DNA of 49,572 bases. It comes from Aquipuribacter sp. SD81 (GTDB taxonomy: Bacteria; Actinomycetota; Actinomycetes; Actinomycetales; JBBAYJ01). The notes under the pieces were generated by a model. The model worked only from the letters and a program-made list of their open reading frames with translations, ran no database searches and was not told the DNA's origin. The position numbers and the translations under genes were made by a program. Positions 1 through 9,540 of this stretch are shown in pieces; positions within the stretch are counted from its first letter, which is position 1, and every line of letters begins with the position of its first letter. The stretch spans positions 1 through 49,572 of the forward strand of contig NZ_JBBAYJ010000028.1 in the NCBI RefSeq assembly GCF_037153975.1, given 5' to 3'.

Positions 1-450
1 CCCGGCGGACGCGACGGCCTCGGGGCCCTGGCCGCCTCCCAGGCGGCGGGCGCGCCGGCCCCCGGCGGGGGCGGCGCCGGACCCGCGCGCCTCGACCAGC
101 GGCCCGACGACGAGCGCGGACGGCGTGGGCAGTGCCGGCCCGGTGGCCACACCGGGCAGGGTCGGTCGGGCCGGGCGCACGACGGGCCGGGGCGAGGCGG
201 GCGGCTCGGCCACGGGCCACTGCGACGTGGTCGCGTCCAGCGGCACCTGTCCCGACCGTTCCGCCATGCGACGGCGACGGCGCTCACCGACCGCCCGCTG
301 CAGACCGGTCTCCGTCACCCCGCCCGGCAGGTCGGAGCCGTGGGTGTCGTCGGACAGCTCCGTGCCTTCGGGTGGCTCGGTGCCGTCGGGCACGCCGGTG
401 CCGGCGGCGGTGCGGGCGTCGTCGGGCCCGCCGTGCGTCCCGTCGGTCAT
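1..450 (-). CDS. hypothetical protein downstream of nadD (3' end outside window)
   Basis: The frame stays open for 150 codons from an ATG at 450 to the window edge, so the C-terminus is missing. The ATG overlaps the nadD TGA in an ATGA junction, which implies translational coupling and the same transcript. The visible part is rich in Pro, Ala, Gly and Asp/Thr, has an Arg run ([11 protein letters not shown]) near residue 55-66, and shows no membrane segment or catalytic motif; it looks disordered. In related actinobacteria the slot between nadD and rsfS often holds a hypothetical or LytR-type protein, but nothing here identifies one. I do not recognise the family. Confidence 0.6.
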   Translation of the reverse strand, partial: MTDGTHGGPDDARTAAGTGVPDGTEPPEGTELSDDTHGSDLPGGVTETGLQRAVGERRRRRMAERSGQVPLDATTSQWPVAEPPASPRPVVRPARPTLPGVATGPALPTPSALVVGPLVEARGSGAAPAGGRRARRLGGGQGPEAVASAG

Positions 451-1082
451 CGGCCCTCCTCCCGTGCCTGCGCCGCGGCGTCCGTCCCACGGTAGAGGCC
501 GGTCTTGGCGATGTACTGCAGCACTCCGGTCGGCACGAGGTAGCGGACCGGCCGTCCCTCCGCGACGCGCCGGCGGATGTCGGTGCTGGAGATGGCGAGC
601 GCGGGGATCTCCACGACGCTCACCGAGTCCTCGGGCAGGCCGTGGGCGGCGACGTCGTGGCCCGGCCGGGTGACCGCGACGAAGTGGGCGAGGCGCCACA
701 GCTCGTCGACGTCCTTCCACGACAGGATCTGCTCCAGCGCGTCGGCGCCGGTGATGAAGAACAGGTCGGCGCCGGGTCGCGCGGCGGCGAGGTCGCGCAG
801 GGTGTCGGTCGTGTACGTGGGCCCGGGTCGGTCGACGTCGACCCGCGACACCGTGAAGCGCGGGTCGGCGGCGGTCGCGACGACGGTCATGAGGTAGCGG
901 TGCTCGGCGGGGCTCACCTCGGTCCCAGCCTTCTGCCACGGCGTGCCCGTCGGTACGAAGACGACCTCGTCGAGCGCGAAGCGCGCGGCGACCTCGCTGG
1001 CCGCCACGAGGTGCCCGTGGTGCACCGGGTCGAAGGTGCCGCCCATGACCCCGAGCCGCGGCCGCCCGGCCGCGGGCGTCAC
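447..1082 (-). CDS. nadD: nicotinate-nucleotide adenylyltransferase NadD
   Basis: 211 residues. It transfers AMP from ATP to nicotinate mononucleotide to give deamido-NAD in cytoplasmic NAD synthesis. The nucleotidyltransferase signature [11 protein letters not shown] is at residues 14-24 and the second ATP-binding motif ISSTDIRRR lies near the C-terminus; length is normal for the family. The GTG start at 1082 overlaps the TGA of the upstream small membrane gene (GTGA junction), and the nadD TGA overlaps the next ATG (ATGA), so it is coupled on both sides. Placement after proB-proA is the usual actinobacterial order. Confidence 0.95.
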   Translation of the reverse strand: MTPAAGRPRLGVMGGTFDPVHHGHLVAASEVAARFALDEVVFVPTGTPWQKAGTEVSPAEHRYLMTVVATAADPRFTVSRVDVDRPGPTYTTDTLRDLAAARPGADLFFITGADALEQILSWKDVDELWRLAHFVAVTRPGHDVAAHGLPEDSVSVVEIPALAISSTDIRRRVAEGRPVRYLVPTGVLQYIAKTGLYRGTDAAAQAREEGR

Positions 1083-1261
1083 CGGCGGTGCGAGACGTTC
1101 TTGAAGGAGTACGTGATGCCGAGCAGGAGCAGGAAGAGGACGAAGGTGATGACCCCGAACGCGAGCGCCGGGACCGGCAGCTCGACCTCGGCGAGCTCGG
1201 TGCCCGTCTCGCCCGCGGCGGCGACCACGCCGACCAGGTGCGAGCCGATGCTGCTGCCCAT
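1079..1261 (-). CDS. 60-residue single-pass membrane protein
   Basis: ATG at 1261 is preceded by a clear ribosome site (GGAGG, 6 nt upstream). The N-terminal half is short and polar with several acidic residues ([14 protein letters not shown]). One hydrophobic segment of about 20 residues ([20 protein letters not shown]) is followed by a basic tail ending SFKNVSHRR, which suggests an outside N-terminus and inside C-terminus. Its stop overlaps the nadD GTG, so the two are co-translated. Similar tiny membrane proteins occur between proA and nadD in actinobacteria; no function is known to me. Confidence 0.75.
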   Translation of the reverse strand: MGSSIGSHLVGVVAAAGETGTELAEVELPVPALAFGVITFVLFLLLLGITYSFKNVSHRR

Positions 1262-1399
1262 GCGTCCTCCACTCCGACGGCGACGGCCGTGCCCGGCCGG
1301 GCGTCCGCCCGGCCGGGGACAGTCTGGCACGGGCGGAGCGGCTCGCCCGGCACGAGGCCCCGCGGGCCGTGCGCCGGACCCGCGGGCGCCGCGGGCCGG

Positions 1400-2761
1400 C
1401 TAGTGGCGCAGGTGCCCGTCGCCTGTCATGACCCAGGTGGTCGTCGTGAGGTCGGTGAGGCCCATGGGCCCGCGGGCGTGCAGCTTCTGCGTGGAGATGC
1501 CGATCTCCGCGCCGAGACCGAGCTGGCCCCCGTCGGTGAACCGGGTGGAGGCGTTGACCGCGACGCCCGCGGCGTCGACCTCGGCGACGAAGCGGTCGGC
1601 CGCGCGCACGTCGCGGGTGCAGATCGCCTCCGTGTGCCCGCTGGACCAGCGCCGGATGTGCTCCAGCGCGGCGTCGAGGTCGTCGACGACGCCGACCGCG
1701 AGCTCCAGGGCGAGGTACTCCGTCGCCCAGTCCTCCTCGCCCGCCGGCTCGACCGGCACGTCGCCGGCGCGGGCGCGCACCCGGTCGTCGCCGTGCAGGC
1801 GGACCCCCGCCGCCGCCATCGTCTCGACGAGCCGCGGCACGAAGGCGTCGGCCACCGCGGCGTGCACGAGGACGGTCTCGGCGGCGTTGCACGTGCTGGG
1901 GCGCTGCACCTTGGCGTTGACGCACACCTCGAGGGCCTCGTCGAGGTCGGCGGCCGCGTCGACGTACACGTGGCAGTTGCCGGTCCCGGTCTCGACGGTC
2001 GGCACGGTCGCGGTCTCCACGACGGTGCGGATGAGGTCCGCTCCCCCGCGCGGGATGACGACGTCGACGAGCCCGCGCGCACGCAGCAGCGCCCGCACGC
2101 CGGCGCGGCCGTGCGCGTCGATGGTGCGCACCGCGTCGGCGGGCAGGCCGACGGACACCAGCGCCTCCTGCAGCACCGCGATGATCGTCTCGTTGCTGCT
2201 GCGCGCGGCCGACCCGCCGCGGAGCACGACGGCGTTGCCGCTCTTGAGGCACAGCGCCGCCGCGTCGACCGTCACGTTCGGGCGCGCCTCGTAGACCATG
2301 CCGACCACGCCGAGCGGGCGCCGCACCTGGCGGACGCGCAGCCCGTTGGCCAGCGTGGACCCCCGCACGACCTGCCCGACGGGGTCGGGCAGGGCGACGA
2401 CCTCGCGGACGGCGTCGGCGATGGCCTCGACCCGCCCGGCGTCGAGCCGGAGCCGGTCCTGCAGCGACGTGCTCATGCCCTCGGCGCGGGCGCGCTCGAG
2501 GTCCTCGGCGTTCGCCGCGACGACGCGGTCGGTCGCGGCGACCAGACCGTCGGCGACGGCGAGCAGGGCCGCGTCGCGCGTGGCGCCCGACGCGGTGGCG
2601 AGGGCGCGGGAGGCCACCCGCGCCTCGCGCGCGACCTGCTCGACGGCCTCGCGGACGGCGTCGGCGTCCCCCGCCGCGGCGGGGTCCCCGAGCGGGCCGT
2701 GGTCCCGGCCCTCGACGTGCGCGTCGTCGGTGTCCGCGGGGCTCCGGAGCAGGTCGGTCAT
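1400..2761 (-). CDS. proA: glutamate-5-semialdehyde dehydrogenase (gamma-glutamyl phosphate reductase) ProA
   Basis: 453 residues. It reduces gamma-glutamyl phosphate with NADPH to glutamate semialdehyde, the second step of proline synthesis. The ALDH-fold catalytic cysteine is C291 in the segment [11 protein letters not shown]; the [10 protein letters not shown] stretch and the C-terminal [20 protein letters not shown] are typical of ProA. The first 30 or so residues are an acidic extension relative to common homologues (about 415-430 residues), so a downstream start is possible. No SD precedes the ATG; instead TACCCT ends 6 nt upstream, suggesting a leaderless transcript in addition to read-through from proB, whose stop is 13 nt away. 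Confidence 0.96.
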   Translation of the reverse strand: MTDLLRSPADTDDAHVEGRDHGPLGDPAAAGDADAVREAVEQVAREARVASRALATASGATRDAALLAVADGLVAATDRVVAANAEDLERARAEGMSTSLQDRLRLDAGRVEAIADAVREVVALPDPVGQVVRGSTLANGLRVRQVRRPLGVVGMVYEARPNVTVDAAALCLKSGNAVVLRGGSAARSSNETIIAVLQEALVSVGLPADAVRTIDAHGRAGVRALLRARGLVDVVIPRGGADLIRTVVETATVPTVETGTGNCHVYVDAAADLDEALEVCVNAKVQRPSTCNAAETVLVHAAVADAFVPRLVETMAAAGVRLHGDDRVRARAGDVPVEPAGEEDWATEYLALELAVGVVDDLDAALEHIRRWSSGHTEAICTRDVRAADRFVAEVDAAGVAVNASTRFTDGGQLGLGAEIGISTQKLHARGPMGLTDLTTTTWVMTGDGHLRH

Positions 2762-2767
2762 CGCCCC

Positions 2768-2773
2768 AGGGTA
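2768..2773 (-). promoter_or_regulatory. candidate -10 (TACCCT) for leaderless proA
   Basis: TACCCT matches TAnnnT and leaves 6 nt to the proA ATG, the spacing expected when transcription starts at the start codon. It lies between the proB stop and proA, so proA could be expressed apart from obg-proB. No clear -35 is visible. Confidence 0.4.
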
Positions 2774-2774
2774 G

Positions 2775-3917
2775 TCAGCGGCCCCGGTGCGCGGCGGCGG
2801 CGTCCGCGACGACGAGGTCGTCGCGGTGCACGACCTCCCGGCCGTAGCCGGGCCCGAGGTCGGCGCGCAGGTCGTGCGTGGAGCGGCCCATGAGCCGCGG
2901 CAGCTCCGCGGCGGCGTACTGCACGATGCCGCGGGCGACGCCCGCGCCGGCCTCGTCGCACAGCTCGACGACCGCGCCCACGTCGAAGGCCCCGGTCACC
3001 GAGCGCACCCCGGCCGGCAGCAGGGAGGCGCCGCGGTCCACGACCGCCCGCACGGCCCCGTCGTCGAGCACGAGCCGGCCCCTCGGGACGGCGACGTGCG
3101 CGAGCCACAGCGTGCGAGCGGGCATGACCCGCTCCCGCGCCCGGAACCAGGTCCCGACGTCCGCCCCCGCCACGGCGTCGGCGAAGCGGTCCGTCGCCGT
3201 CACGTACGTCGGCACACCCGCGTCGGCGGCGATGGCGGCGGCGTCGACCTTGGTGCGCATGCCGCCGGTGCCGACCGCGCTGCCGGCCCCGGTGCCGAGG
3301 TCCGCGCCCACCTCGCCCGGGTCGTCGACGACCGCGAGCCGGCGGGCGCCGGGTCGGGTCGGCGGGCGGTCGTACAGGGCGTCGACGTCGGTGAGGAGCA
3401 CCAGCGCGCTGGCCTGCACGAGGTGGGCGACGAACGCGGCGAGGCGGTCGTTGTCGCCGAAGCGGATCTCGTCGGTGGCGACCGTGTCGTTCTCGTTGAC
3501 CACGGGCACGGCGGCCAGCTGCAGGAGCCGCGCGAGGGTGGCCCGCGCGTTGAGGTAGTGGTGGCGGCGGACGAGGTCGTCGAGGTCGAGCAGGACCTGG
3601 CCGGTGACCATCCCGTGCCGCTCGAAGGAGGACGACCACCGCGCGAGCAGCCGTCCCTGCCCGACGCTCGCGGCGGCCTGCAGGCCGGCGAGGTCCCCGG
3701 GGCGCCGGGCCATGCCGAGCGCGGGCAGCCCCGCGGCGATCGCGCCGCTCGTCACCACGACGAGGTGCCGGTCCGGTCCCGCGGCGCGGCGCGCGGCGAG
3801 CAGGTCGACGAGACCGTCGAGGCGGACCCCGTCCACGCCCGTGGCCGTCGCGAGGCTGGACGAGCCCACCTTGACCACGAGCGTGCCCGGGGCCAGCAGC
3901 CGCTCGTGGGAGGTCAC
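2775..3917 (-). CDS. proB: glutamate 5-kinase ProB with PUA domain
   Basis: 380 residues. It phosphorylates glutamate to gamma-glutamyl phosphate, the first and proline-inhibited step of proline synthesis. The amino-acid kinase fold covers about residues 10-265: [11 protein letters not shown] near the N-terminus, [34 protein letters not shown] and [12 protein letters not shown]-terminal PUA domain follows (about 285-365, including [20 protein letters not shown]). The ATG overlaps the obg stop as ATGA, so it is translationally coupled to obg, the standard actinobacterial arrangement. Confidence 0.97.
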   Translation of the reverse strand: MTSHERLLAPGTLVVKVGSSSLATATGVDGVRLDGLVDLLAARRAAGPDRHLVVVTSGAIAAGLPALGMARRPGDLAGLQAAASVGQGRLLARWSSSFERHGMVTGQVLLDLDDLVRRHHYLNARATLARLLQLAAVPVVNENDTVATDEIRFGDNDRLAAFVAHLVQASALVLLTDVDALYDRPPTRPGARRLAVVDDPGEVGADLGTGAGSAVGTGGMRTKVDAAAIAADAGVPTYVTATDRFADAVAGADVGTWFRARERVMPARTLWLAHVAVPRGRLVLDDGAVRAVVDRGASLLPAGVRSVTGAFDVGAVVELCDEAGAGVARGIVQYAAAELPRLMGRSTHDLRADLGPGYGREVVHRDDLVVADAAAAHRGR

Positions 3918-5497
3918 GCGCGGTCGCCCGACCCGCCGGTGCCCTCGGTGCCGTCGGGCCCGTCCGTGCTGTCGCGGGCGTCGCTGACGTCGCCGTCGTC
4001 GGGCGCGGTCCAGCGCCCGGCGGCGCGCTCGGCCGCGAGCTCCTCGCGGGCCTCGCTCTTGGCGTCCATCCGCTCGCGGTACGCCTCGCGCCGCTCCGCC
4101 CGGCTCGCGCGCCCGCCGTCCATCGCGAACCGCGCGTCGGTGCCCCGGGGACCGCCCGCGGCGCTGCCGCCCAGCGTCGGCTCCCAGTCGAAGACGACCG
4201 CCCGGTCGCCGTCGCCGATGACGACCTCGGCCCCCGCGACGGCCCCCGCCCGGTACAGCGCCTCCTCGACACCCGCACGGGCCAGCCGGTCGGCGAGGTA
4301 GCCGACGGCCTCCTCGTTCGCGAAGTCGGTCTGGCGGACCCAGCGCTCGGGCCGCCCGCCGCGCACGCGGTACAGCGTGCCCTCGCCGTGCTGCTCCGGC
4401 ACGACGGTGAACCCGGCGTCGTCGGTCGCGACGGGGCGGAGCACGACCCGCTCCGGCGCGCTCGGGCGGGCCCGGGCGGCGCGGTCGGCCGTCACCCAGC
4501 GCGCGAGACCGAAGGACAGCTCGCGCAGGCCGTCCCGGCTCACCGCGGACACGGTGAACACCTCGTAGCCCCGCTCGCGCAGCTGCGGCGCGACGAGCTC
4601 GGCCATGTCGCGGCCGTCGGTCGTGTCGACCTTGTTGAGGACGACGACCTGCGGCCGCTCGACGAGCGGGACGGTCCCGTCGTCACCGCGGTAGCGCTCC
4701 AGCTCGGCGAGGATGACGTCGAGGTCGCGCACCGGGTCGCGGTCGGCCTCGAGCGTCGCGGTGTCGAGGACGTGCGCGAGCACGGCGCAGCGCTCGACGT
4801 GGCGCAGGAACTCCAGGCCGAGGCCGCGGCCCTCGCTCGCGCCCTCGATGAGGCCCGGCACGTCGGCGATCGTGTACCGGACCTCGCCCGCCTCGACGAC
4901 GCCGAGGTTCGGCACGAGCGTCGTGAAGGGGTAGTCGGCGATCTTCGGCCGCGCGGCCGACATCGCGGCGACGAGGCTGGACTTGCCCGCGCTGGGGAAG
5001 CCGACGAGGGCGACGTCGGCGACGGTCTTGAGCTCGAGGACGACGTCGCGGGCCTCCCCCGGCTCGCCGAGCAGGGCGAAGCCGGGCGCCTTGCGGCGGG
5101 GGCTCGCGAGCGAGGCGTTGCCGAGGCCGCCGCGCCCGCCGGCGGCGACGACGAAGCGGGTGCCGGCACCGAGCAGGTCGGCGAGGACGTCCCCGGCCGG
5201 CGTCTGCACGACGGTGCCGTCCGGCACGCGCAGCTCGACGTCGGCGCCGTCGGCGCCGCTGCGGTTGCCGCCGCGCCCGACCCCGCCGGCCGCCGCCCGC
5301 CGGTGCGGCGAGCGGTGGTACTCCAGCAGCGTCGTCACGGAGGGGTCGACGACGAGGACGACGTCACCGCCGTGCCCGCCGTCGCCGCCGTCCGGGCCGC
5401 CGAGCGGCTTGAACTTCTCGCGGTGCACCGACGCGCAGCCGTTGCCGCCGTCCCCGCCGGCGACGTGCAGCACGACGCGGTCGACGAACTGGCTCAC
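3914..5497 (-). CDS. obgE: Obg-family GTPase (ObgE/CgtA)
   Basis: 527 residues. Ribosome-associated GTPase acting in 50S assembly and stress control. The glycine-rich Obg domain fills residues 1-158. The G domain follows, with P-loop GFPSAGKS at 166-173, DVPGL switch II near 215 and NKVD near 290. An OCT domain (about 345-430) ends in [16 protein letters not shown]. The last 90 residues are charged ([19 protein letters not shown]) and then acidic and probably disordered, as in other actinobacterial Obg proteins. GTG at 5497 has AGGAGG 6 nt upstream. Two strong hairpins lie between rpmA and this start, so obg may be partly insulated from the ribosomal-protein genes. Confidence 0.97.
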   Translation of the reverse strand: MSQFVDRVVLHVAGGDGGNGCASVHREKFKPLGGPDGGDGGHGGDVVLVVDPSVTTLLEYHRSPHRRAAAGGVGRGGNRSGADGADVELRVPDGTVVQTPAGDVLADLLGAGTRFVVAAGGRGGLGNASLASPRRKAPGFALLGEPGEARDVVLELKTVADVALVGFPSAGKSSLVAAMSAARPKIADYPFTTLVPNLGVVEAGEVRYTIADVPGLIEGASEGRGLGLEFLRHVERCAVLAHVLDTATLEADRDPVRDLDVILAELERYRGDDGTVPLVERPQVVVLNKVDTTDGRDMAELVAPQLRERGYEVFTVSAVSRDGLRELSFGLARWVTADRAARARPSAPERVVLRPVATDDAGFTVVPEQHGEGTLYRVRGGRPERWVRQTDFANEEAVGYLADRLARAGVEEALYRAGAVAGAEVVIGDGDRAVVFDWEPTLGGSAAGGPRGTDARFAMDGGRASRAERREAYRERMDAKSEAREELAAERAAGRWTAPDDGDVSDARDSTDGPDGTEGTGGSGDRA

Positions 5498-5528
5498 GGT
5501 GGGCCTCCTGGTCCTGGCGGTGCTGCGT

Positions 5529-5597
5529 GGGTCCGGCGGTGCCGCCGGACCCGGGAACGCGACGCGCCGGCCGTCCGCGGGGGACGACCGGCGCGTC
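5529..5597 (-). terminator. tandem hairpins between rpmA and obg
   Basis: Two inverted repeats follow each other. 5561-5597 has 10-bp perfect outer arms (GACGCGCCGG / CCGGCGCGTC) enclosing a 5-bp inner stem; 5529-5552 has an 11-bp perfect stem (GGGTCCGGCGG / CCGCCGGACCC) with a 2-nt loop. No U tract follows. They sit 25-37 nt past the rpmA stop and 32 nt before the obg GTG. A partial terminator or mRNA-stability element is likely; full termination would need a separate obg promoter, which I do not see. Confidence 0.55.
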
Positions 5598-5621
5598 GGC
5601 GCGTGGGTGCGGGTGCCTGGG

Positions 5622-5885
5622 TCAGGCGCTGGCCTCGGCGGCCACGATGTTGACGACGCGGCGGCCGCGGCGGGTGCCGAACTCGACGGCGCCCGGCGCG
5701 AGCGCGAACAGCGTGTCGTCGCTGCCCCGGCCGACGTTGGCGCCGGGGTGGAAGTGCGTGCCGCGCTGACGGACGATGATCTCGCCGGCGCCCACGACCT
5801 GACCGCCGAAGCGCTTCACGCCGAGGCGCTGCGCGTTGGAGTCGCGGCCGTTGCGGGTGGAGCTGGCGCCCTTCTTGTGTGCCAT
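5622..5885 (-). CDS. rpmA: 50S ribosomal protein L27
   Basis: 87 residues. Component of the large subunit whose N-terminus reaches the peptidyl-transferase centre. The start [20 protein letters not shown] and the following RLGVKRFGG are the L27 signature. The N-terminus begins directly with the mature-type sequence and has no cleavable extension of the Firmicutes kind. ATG at 5885 lies 6 nt after the rplU stop, and its SD (GGGGAG) is inside the end of rplU, so the pair is co-transcribed. Confidence 0.98.
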   Translation of the reverse strand: MAHKKGASSTRNGRDSNAQRLGVKRFGGQVVGAGEIIVRQRGTHFHPGANVGRGSDDTLFALAPGAVEFGTRRGRRVVNIVAAEASA

Positions 5886-5891
5886 CTCAGG

Positions 5892-6200
5892 TCACTCCCC
5901 GATCTTCGTGATCTTGACGCGGGTCAGCTCCGAGCGGTGGCCCTGGCGCTTGCGGTACCCGGTCTTGTTCTTGTACTTGAGGATGCGCAGCTTGGGGCCG
6001 CGGAGGTCGTCGACGATCTCGCCCGCCACGACCACCTTGCTCAGCGCGTCGGCGTCGGAGGTGACGGTCGCACCGTCGACGACGAGGACGGGGGTGAAGC
6101 GGACGTCGTCACCGGTTGCACCGGTGAGTCGGTCGACCGTGAGGACGTCGCCGACGGCGACCTTCTCCTGGCGTCCTCCTGCGCGGACGATCGCGTACAC
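5892..6200 (-). CDS. rplU: 50S ribosomal protein L21
   Basis: 102 residues from GTG at 6200, the normal L21 length. It starts VYAIVRAGGRQEKV and contains KLRILKYKNKTGYRKRQGHR, the conserved rRNA-binding stretch near the C-terminus. An AGGAAGAG ribosome site lies about 9 nt upstream. An in-frame extension to 6257 is open but does not resemble L21 and is rejected. First gene of rplU-rpmA(-obg-proB); a structured 110-nt leader precedes it. Confidence 0.97.
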   Translation of the reverse strand: MYAIVRAGGRQEKVAVGDVLTVDRLTGATGDDVRFTPVLVVDGATVTSDADALSKVVVAGEIVDDLRGPKLRILKYKNKTGYRKRQGHRSELTRVKITKIGE

Positions 6201-6310
6201 GTCGTGGCTCTCTTCCTGTCGGGCCGATCGGGATGGCGCCCTGCCGGGCCGGCGCACCGCGCCGGGGAGGGAACGCTCTGGTGGCGCAGCAACGGGGCGC
6301 CACCGGCCAG
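6201..6310 (-). ncRNA. structured 5' leader of rplU-rpmA
   Basis: The RNA from the predicted start near 6310 to the rplU GTG can fold into two perfect hairpins. One at 6280-6304 has an 8-bp stem (GGTGGCGC / GCGCCACC) and a 9-nt loop; the other at 6249-6265 has a 7-bp stem (CCGGCGC / GCGCCGG). L21 leaders controlled by a ribosomal protein are known in other phyla; that this one binds L21 or L27 is inference. Confidence 0.4.
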
Positions 6311-6316
6311 CGTCCT

Positions 6317-6322
6317 AGCCTA
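6317..6322 (-). promoter_or_regulatory. candidate -10 (TAGGCT) for rplU-rpmA
   Basis: TAGGCT on the minus strand fits TAnnnT and lies in the rne-rplU intergenic region. It would start RNA near 6310, giving a leader of about 110 nt. No consensus -35 is evident. Confidence 0.4.
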
Positions 6323-6366
6323 CGCGGCGCGGGGCCCGGCTCCAAACCGGCTGCCCCGCCCCGCCC

Positions 6367-9261
6367 TCAGCCGCCGGAGCGAGAGCCACGACGGCGCGAA
6401 CCGCCGCCGCCGCTGCCGCCGCTGCTGCCGCTGCCGCTGTGGCCGCCGCTGTGGCCGCCCGCCGCGGCGCCGACCGGCTCGTCGTGCACGACGACACCGC
6501 GGCCGGCGCAGTGCTCGCACGGCGTGCTGAAGGACTCCAGCAGGCCGGAGCCGACGCGCTTGCGCGTCAGCTGGACGAGACCGAGGGAGGTGACCTCCGC
6601 GACCTGGTGCTTGGTCCGGTCCCGGCCCAGGCACTCGACGAGGCGACGGAGCACGAGGTTGCGGTTGCTCTCGAGGACCATGTCGATGAAGTCGACGACG
6701 ATGATCCCGCCGATGTCCCGCAGCCGGAGCTGGCGGACGATCTCCTCGGCCGCCTCCAGGTTGTTGCGGGTGACGGTCTCCTCGAGGTTGCCGCCGGACC
6801 CGGTGTACTTGCCGGTGTTGACGTCGACGACCGTCATCGCCTCGGTCCGGTCGATGACGAGCGAGCCGCCCGAGGGCAGCCACACCTTGCGGTCGAGGGC
6901 CTTCGCGAGCTGCTCGTCGATGCGGTGCTCCGCGAACAGGTCCTTGCCGTCGTGCTCGACCGGCTGCCAGCGCGTCATGCGCTCGGCGAGGTCGGGGGCC
7001 ACGTGGCGGACGTAGCCGTCGAGGGTGTCCCACGCGTCGTCGCCCTGGACGAACAGCCTGGTGAAGTCCTCGTTGAACACGTCGCGGACGACCTTGATGG
7101 CGAGGTCGGGCTCGCTGTAGAGCCGCGCCGGCGCGTTGACCGCGCCGGCCTTCCGCTCGATGTCCTCCCACTGGGCCTTGAGGCGGGCGACGTCGCGCTC
7201 GAGCTCGGTCTCGCTCGCGCCCTCGGCGGCCGTGCGCACGATGACGCCGGCGTCCTCGGGGACGACCCGGCGCAGCACCTTCTTGAGGCGGGCGCGCTCG
7301 GTCTCCGGCAGCTTCCGGCTGATGCCCGTCATCGACGAGCCCGGCACGTAGACGAGGTAGCGCCCCGGCAGGGACACCTGCGCGGTGAGGCGCGCGCCCT
7401 TGTGCCCGATCGGGTCCTTGCTCACCTGCGCGAGGACGGGGTCGCCCGGCTTGAGCGCGGCCTCGATGGTGCGGGCCGCGCCGTTGGGCAGGCCGACCGC
7501 GTCCCAGTTGACCTCGCCGGCGTACAGGACCGCGTTGCGTCCGCGACCGATGTCGACGAAGGCGGCCTCCATGCTCGGCAGCACGTTCTGCACCTTGCCG
7601 AGGAACACGTTGCCGATCATCGACTGCTGGCTCGGGCGGGAGACGTGGTGCTCGACGAGGACGCCGTCCTCGAGCACCGCGGTCTCGGCGCGGTCGTCGA
7701 GCTGCCGCACGAGCAGGGTCCGGTCGACGGACTCGCGGCGCGTGAGGAACTCCGCCTCGGTGATGACGGTGCGCTTGCGCCGCTCGCCGCGACCCTCCCG
7801 GCGGCGCTGGCGCTTGGCCTCCAGCCGCGTCGAGCCCTTGACCTTCGTCACCTCGTCCGCGCGCGACTCCCGGATGCGCACGACGGTGCCGGGCGGGTCG
7901 TCCGGGTCCGGCGAGAGGTCGGCGTCCCCGCTGCCCGCGCGACGGCGACGGCGACGGCGACGGCGCGACGAGCGCGAGCCGCCATCGGGGTCCTCGTCGG
8001 AGTCGTCGGAGTCGTCGGGCTCGTCGGAGTCGTCGCCGGTGACCGCCCCCGCCGCGTCACCCCGGCCCGGGTCCGCGTCGTCGGTGGCGTCGCCGGACCC
8101 ACGACCGCCGCGCCGGCCCGAGCGGCCCCGGCCGCGGCGTCCCCGACGGCCGCTGCGGCCGCCGGACCCCTCTGCCTCGTCGTCCTCGTCGCCGTCGTCG
8201 CCGTCGTCGCCCGTGTCACCGGCGTCGGTACCGTCGCTGCCGTCGCCGGCCGTCCCGTCGCCGCCCGACCCGTCGGCGTCGGCGTCGGCGTCGCGGTCGG
8301 TTCCCTCGCGCTCGTCCTCGTCGCCGTCCTCGGCGTCGCCGGTCTCGTCGGCGTCGCTGCTGTCGTCGGCCTCAGCGCGCCCGCGCCCACCGCGTCGACG
8401 ACGGCCGCGGCCGCCGCGACGGGAACGGCGCTGCCCGCCCTCGTCGTCGTCGTCGGTCGCCTCGGAGGCGCCTGTCGTGTCCTCGTCCGCCGCGCCCTCG
8501 TCGGAGGTCTCGGCGGGGACCGCGTCGTCGGGCGCGGAGTCGGCGGTGCCGGACGCGCCCGGGGAGGCGACCGCACCGAGGACCTGCTCGACGTCCGGAC
8601 CCTGCGCCGCCGGGCGCGTGGCCCGGCGCCCGCCGCGGCGGCGGGCGGGCCGCTCGGCCGCCTCGCTCCCGGTGTCCTCGGCGGCGCCGTCACCCGCGAC
8701 CGGCGGCGGCAGCAGGTCGTCGAAGTCGACGGGCGGGGCTGCGGTGAAGATGTCGGCGGCCGGCGGCCCGGCGGCCGAGGTGGCCCGCCGGCGGGGGCGG
8801 CGCGCCGCGGGGGCGGCGGGCTCCTCGAACGGCGTCGCGAAGACCGCCTGCGACGCGGTCGACGGGGACCCCGGCCCTGCCGTCGGCTCGGTGTCCGCGG
8901 TCTCGGCGGTCCCGGCCGTCGGCTGCTCCTCCGCGGCCCCGTCCGCGGCGCCGTCGTCCACGGCCGGGCCCTCGTCGGTCGGGCCCTCGTCGGTCGGGAC
9001 GTCCTCGGTCGGGACGTCCTCGTCGTCGGTCCCGTCACCCACGACGGGAGCGTCCTCCGGCGACGGCCCGCCCCCCGGTGCCGGCTCCGGTGCCGGCTCC
9101 GGCGCGGGAGTCGCCTCGGGCTCCGGCGGCCCGGCGGGACGGGAGGCCGCCCGGCGTCGGCGCGGCCGCGTCGTCGTCACGGGTGCGTCCGCCGAGGCGC
9201 GCTGCGGGCCGTCCGGCTGCCCGGTGGGCTGCTCGTTCGTCTGGTCGGTGTCCTCGAGCAC
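6367..9261 (-). CDS. rne: ribonuclease E/G family endoribonuclease
   Basis: 964 residues from GTG at 9261, which has GAGGAG 5 nt upstream. Single-strand endonuclease for mRNA decay and rRNA/tRNA maturation. Roughly residues 1-450 are low complexity: acidic Asp/Glu/Gly/Thr tracts alternate with Arg-rich blocks (RRRRRRRRR near 440). The catalytic part begins about residue 500 with the S1 domain (SMIGNVFLGKVQNVLPSMEAAF is split across it). Catalytic metal-binding aspartates lie in TVVDVNTGK (about 810) and DFIDMVLESN (about 855), and a Zn-link CEHC is at about 914. The catalytic core sits at the C-terminal end behind a long N-terminal arm, the actinobacterial layout, unlike E. coli. Confidence 0.95.
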   Translation of the reverse strand: MLEDTDQTNEQPTGQPDGPQRASADAPVTTTRPRRRRAASRPAGPPEPEATPAPEPAPEPAPGGGPSPEDAPVVGDGTDDEDVPTEDVPTDEGPTDEGPAVDDGAADGAAEEQPTAGTAETADTEPTAGPGSPSTASQAVFATPFEEPAAPAARRPRRRATSAAGPPAADIFTAAPPVDFDDLLPPPVAGDGAAEDTGSEAAERPARRRGGRRATRPAAQGPDVEQVLGAVASPGASGTADSAPDDAVPAETSDEGAADEDTTGASEATDDDDEGGQRRSRRGGRGRRRRGGRGRAEADDSSDADETGDAEDGDEDEREGTDRDADADADGSGGDGTAGDGSDGTDAGDTGDDGDDGDEDDEAEGSGGRSGRRGRRGRGRSGRRGGRGSGDATDDADPGRGDAAGAVTGDDSDEPDDSDDSDEDPDGGSRSSRRRRRRRRRAGSGDADLSPDPDDPPGTVVRIRESRADEVTKVKGSTRLEAKRQRRREGRGERRKRTVITEAEFLTRRESVDRTLLVRQLDDRAETAVLEDGVLVEHHVSRPSQQSMIGNVFLGKVQNVLPSMEAAFVDIGRGRNAVLYAGEVNWDAVGLPNGAARTIEAALKPGDPVLAQVSKDPIGHKGARLTAQVSLPGRYLVYVPGSSMTGISRKLPETERARLKKVLRRVVPEDAGVIVRTAAEGASETELERDVARLKAQWEDIERKAGAVNAPARLYSEPDLAIKVVRDVFNEDFTRLFVQGDDAWDTLDGYVRHVAPDLAERMTRWQPVEHDGKDLFAEHRIDEQLAKALDRKVWLPSGGSLVIDRTEAMTVVDVNTGKYTGSGGNLEETVTRNNLEAAEEIVRQLRLRDIGGIIVVDFIDMVLESNRNLVLRRLVECLGRDRTKHQVAEVTSLGLVQLTRKRVGSGLLESFSTPCEHCAGRGVVVHDEPVGAAAGGHSGGHSGSGSSGGSGGGGSRRRGSRSGG
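8966..9028 (-). repeat. 15-nt tandem repeats inside rne N-terminal region
   Basis: Units of 15 nt begin at 8966, 8981 and 8996, and a longer 18-nt variant begins at 9011. They encode acidic DEGPT / EDVPT units in the disordered N-terminal arm. They stay in frame, so copy-number change would only alter arm length. Confidence 0.6.
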
Positions 9262-9460
9262 TGGTGCTCCTCTTCGACCCCGGTCGAGCTGCACCCCCGT
9301 CCGGGGCGGTCGTCGTGCGCCCGCGGGCGGCACGGAAGTCCGTGGTCGTCGCCTCGGTCCGCCGGCGCAGACCCGCGGACGGTCACCCGTGCAGGTCGCG
9401 CCCGGCAGGACGGGCGACGCGGGGGGACGGCCGGTGCAGGACGCGCCCCTCCGGCTGCCG

Positions 9461-9466
9461 AGTATG
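9461..9466 (-). promoter_or_regulatory. candidate -10 (CATACT) for rne
   Basis: CATACT on the minus strand is the only AT-richer hexamer in the 279-nt gap between ndk and rne. Use of this site would give a 5' UTR of about 190 nt. RNase E genes in other bacteria are autoregulated through long 5' UTRs; that this applies here is inference. Confidence 0.3.
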
Positions 9467-9540
9467 GCACGGCCCCGCCGGGCGGGCGCCCGTCGACCCG
9501 CCGACGGCGCGGCGCACGGCGCGGCTGCGGGCCGAGCGCG

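Noticed and set aside
6201-6257. N-terminal extension of rplU
   Set aside because: The extension reads as Arg/Pro-rich noise and overlaps the structured leader; L21 proteins begin at the YAIVRAGG strand.
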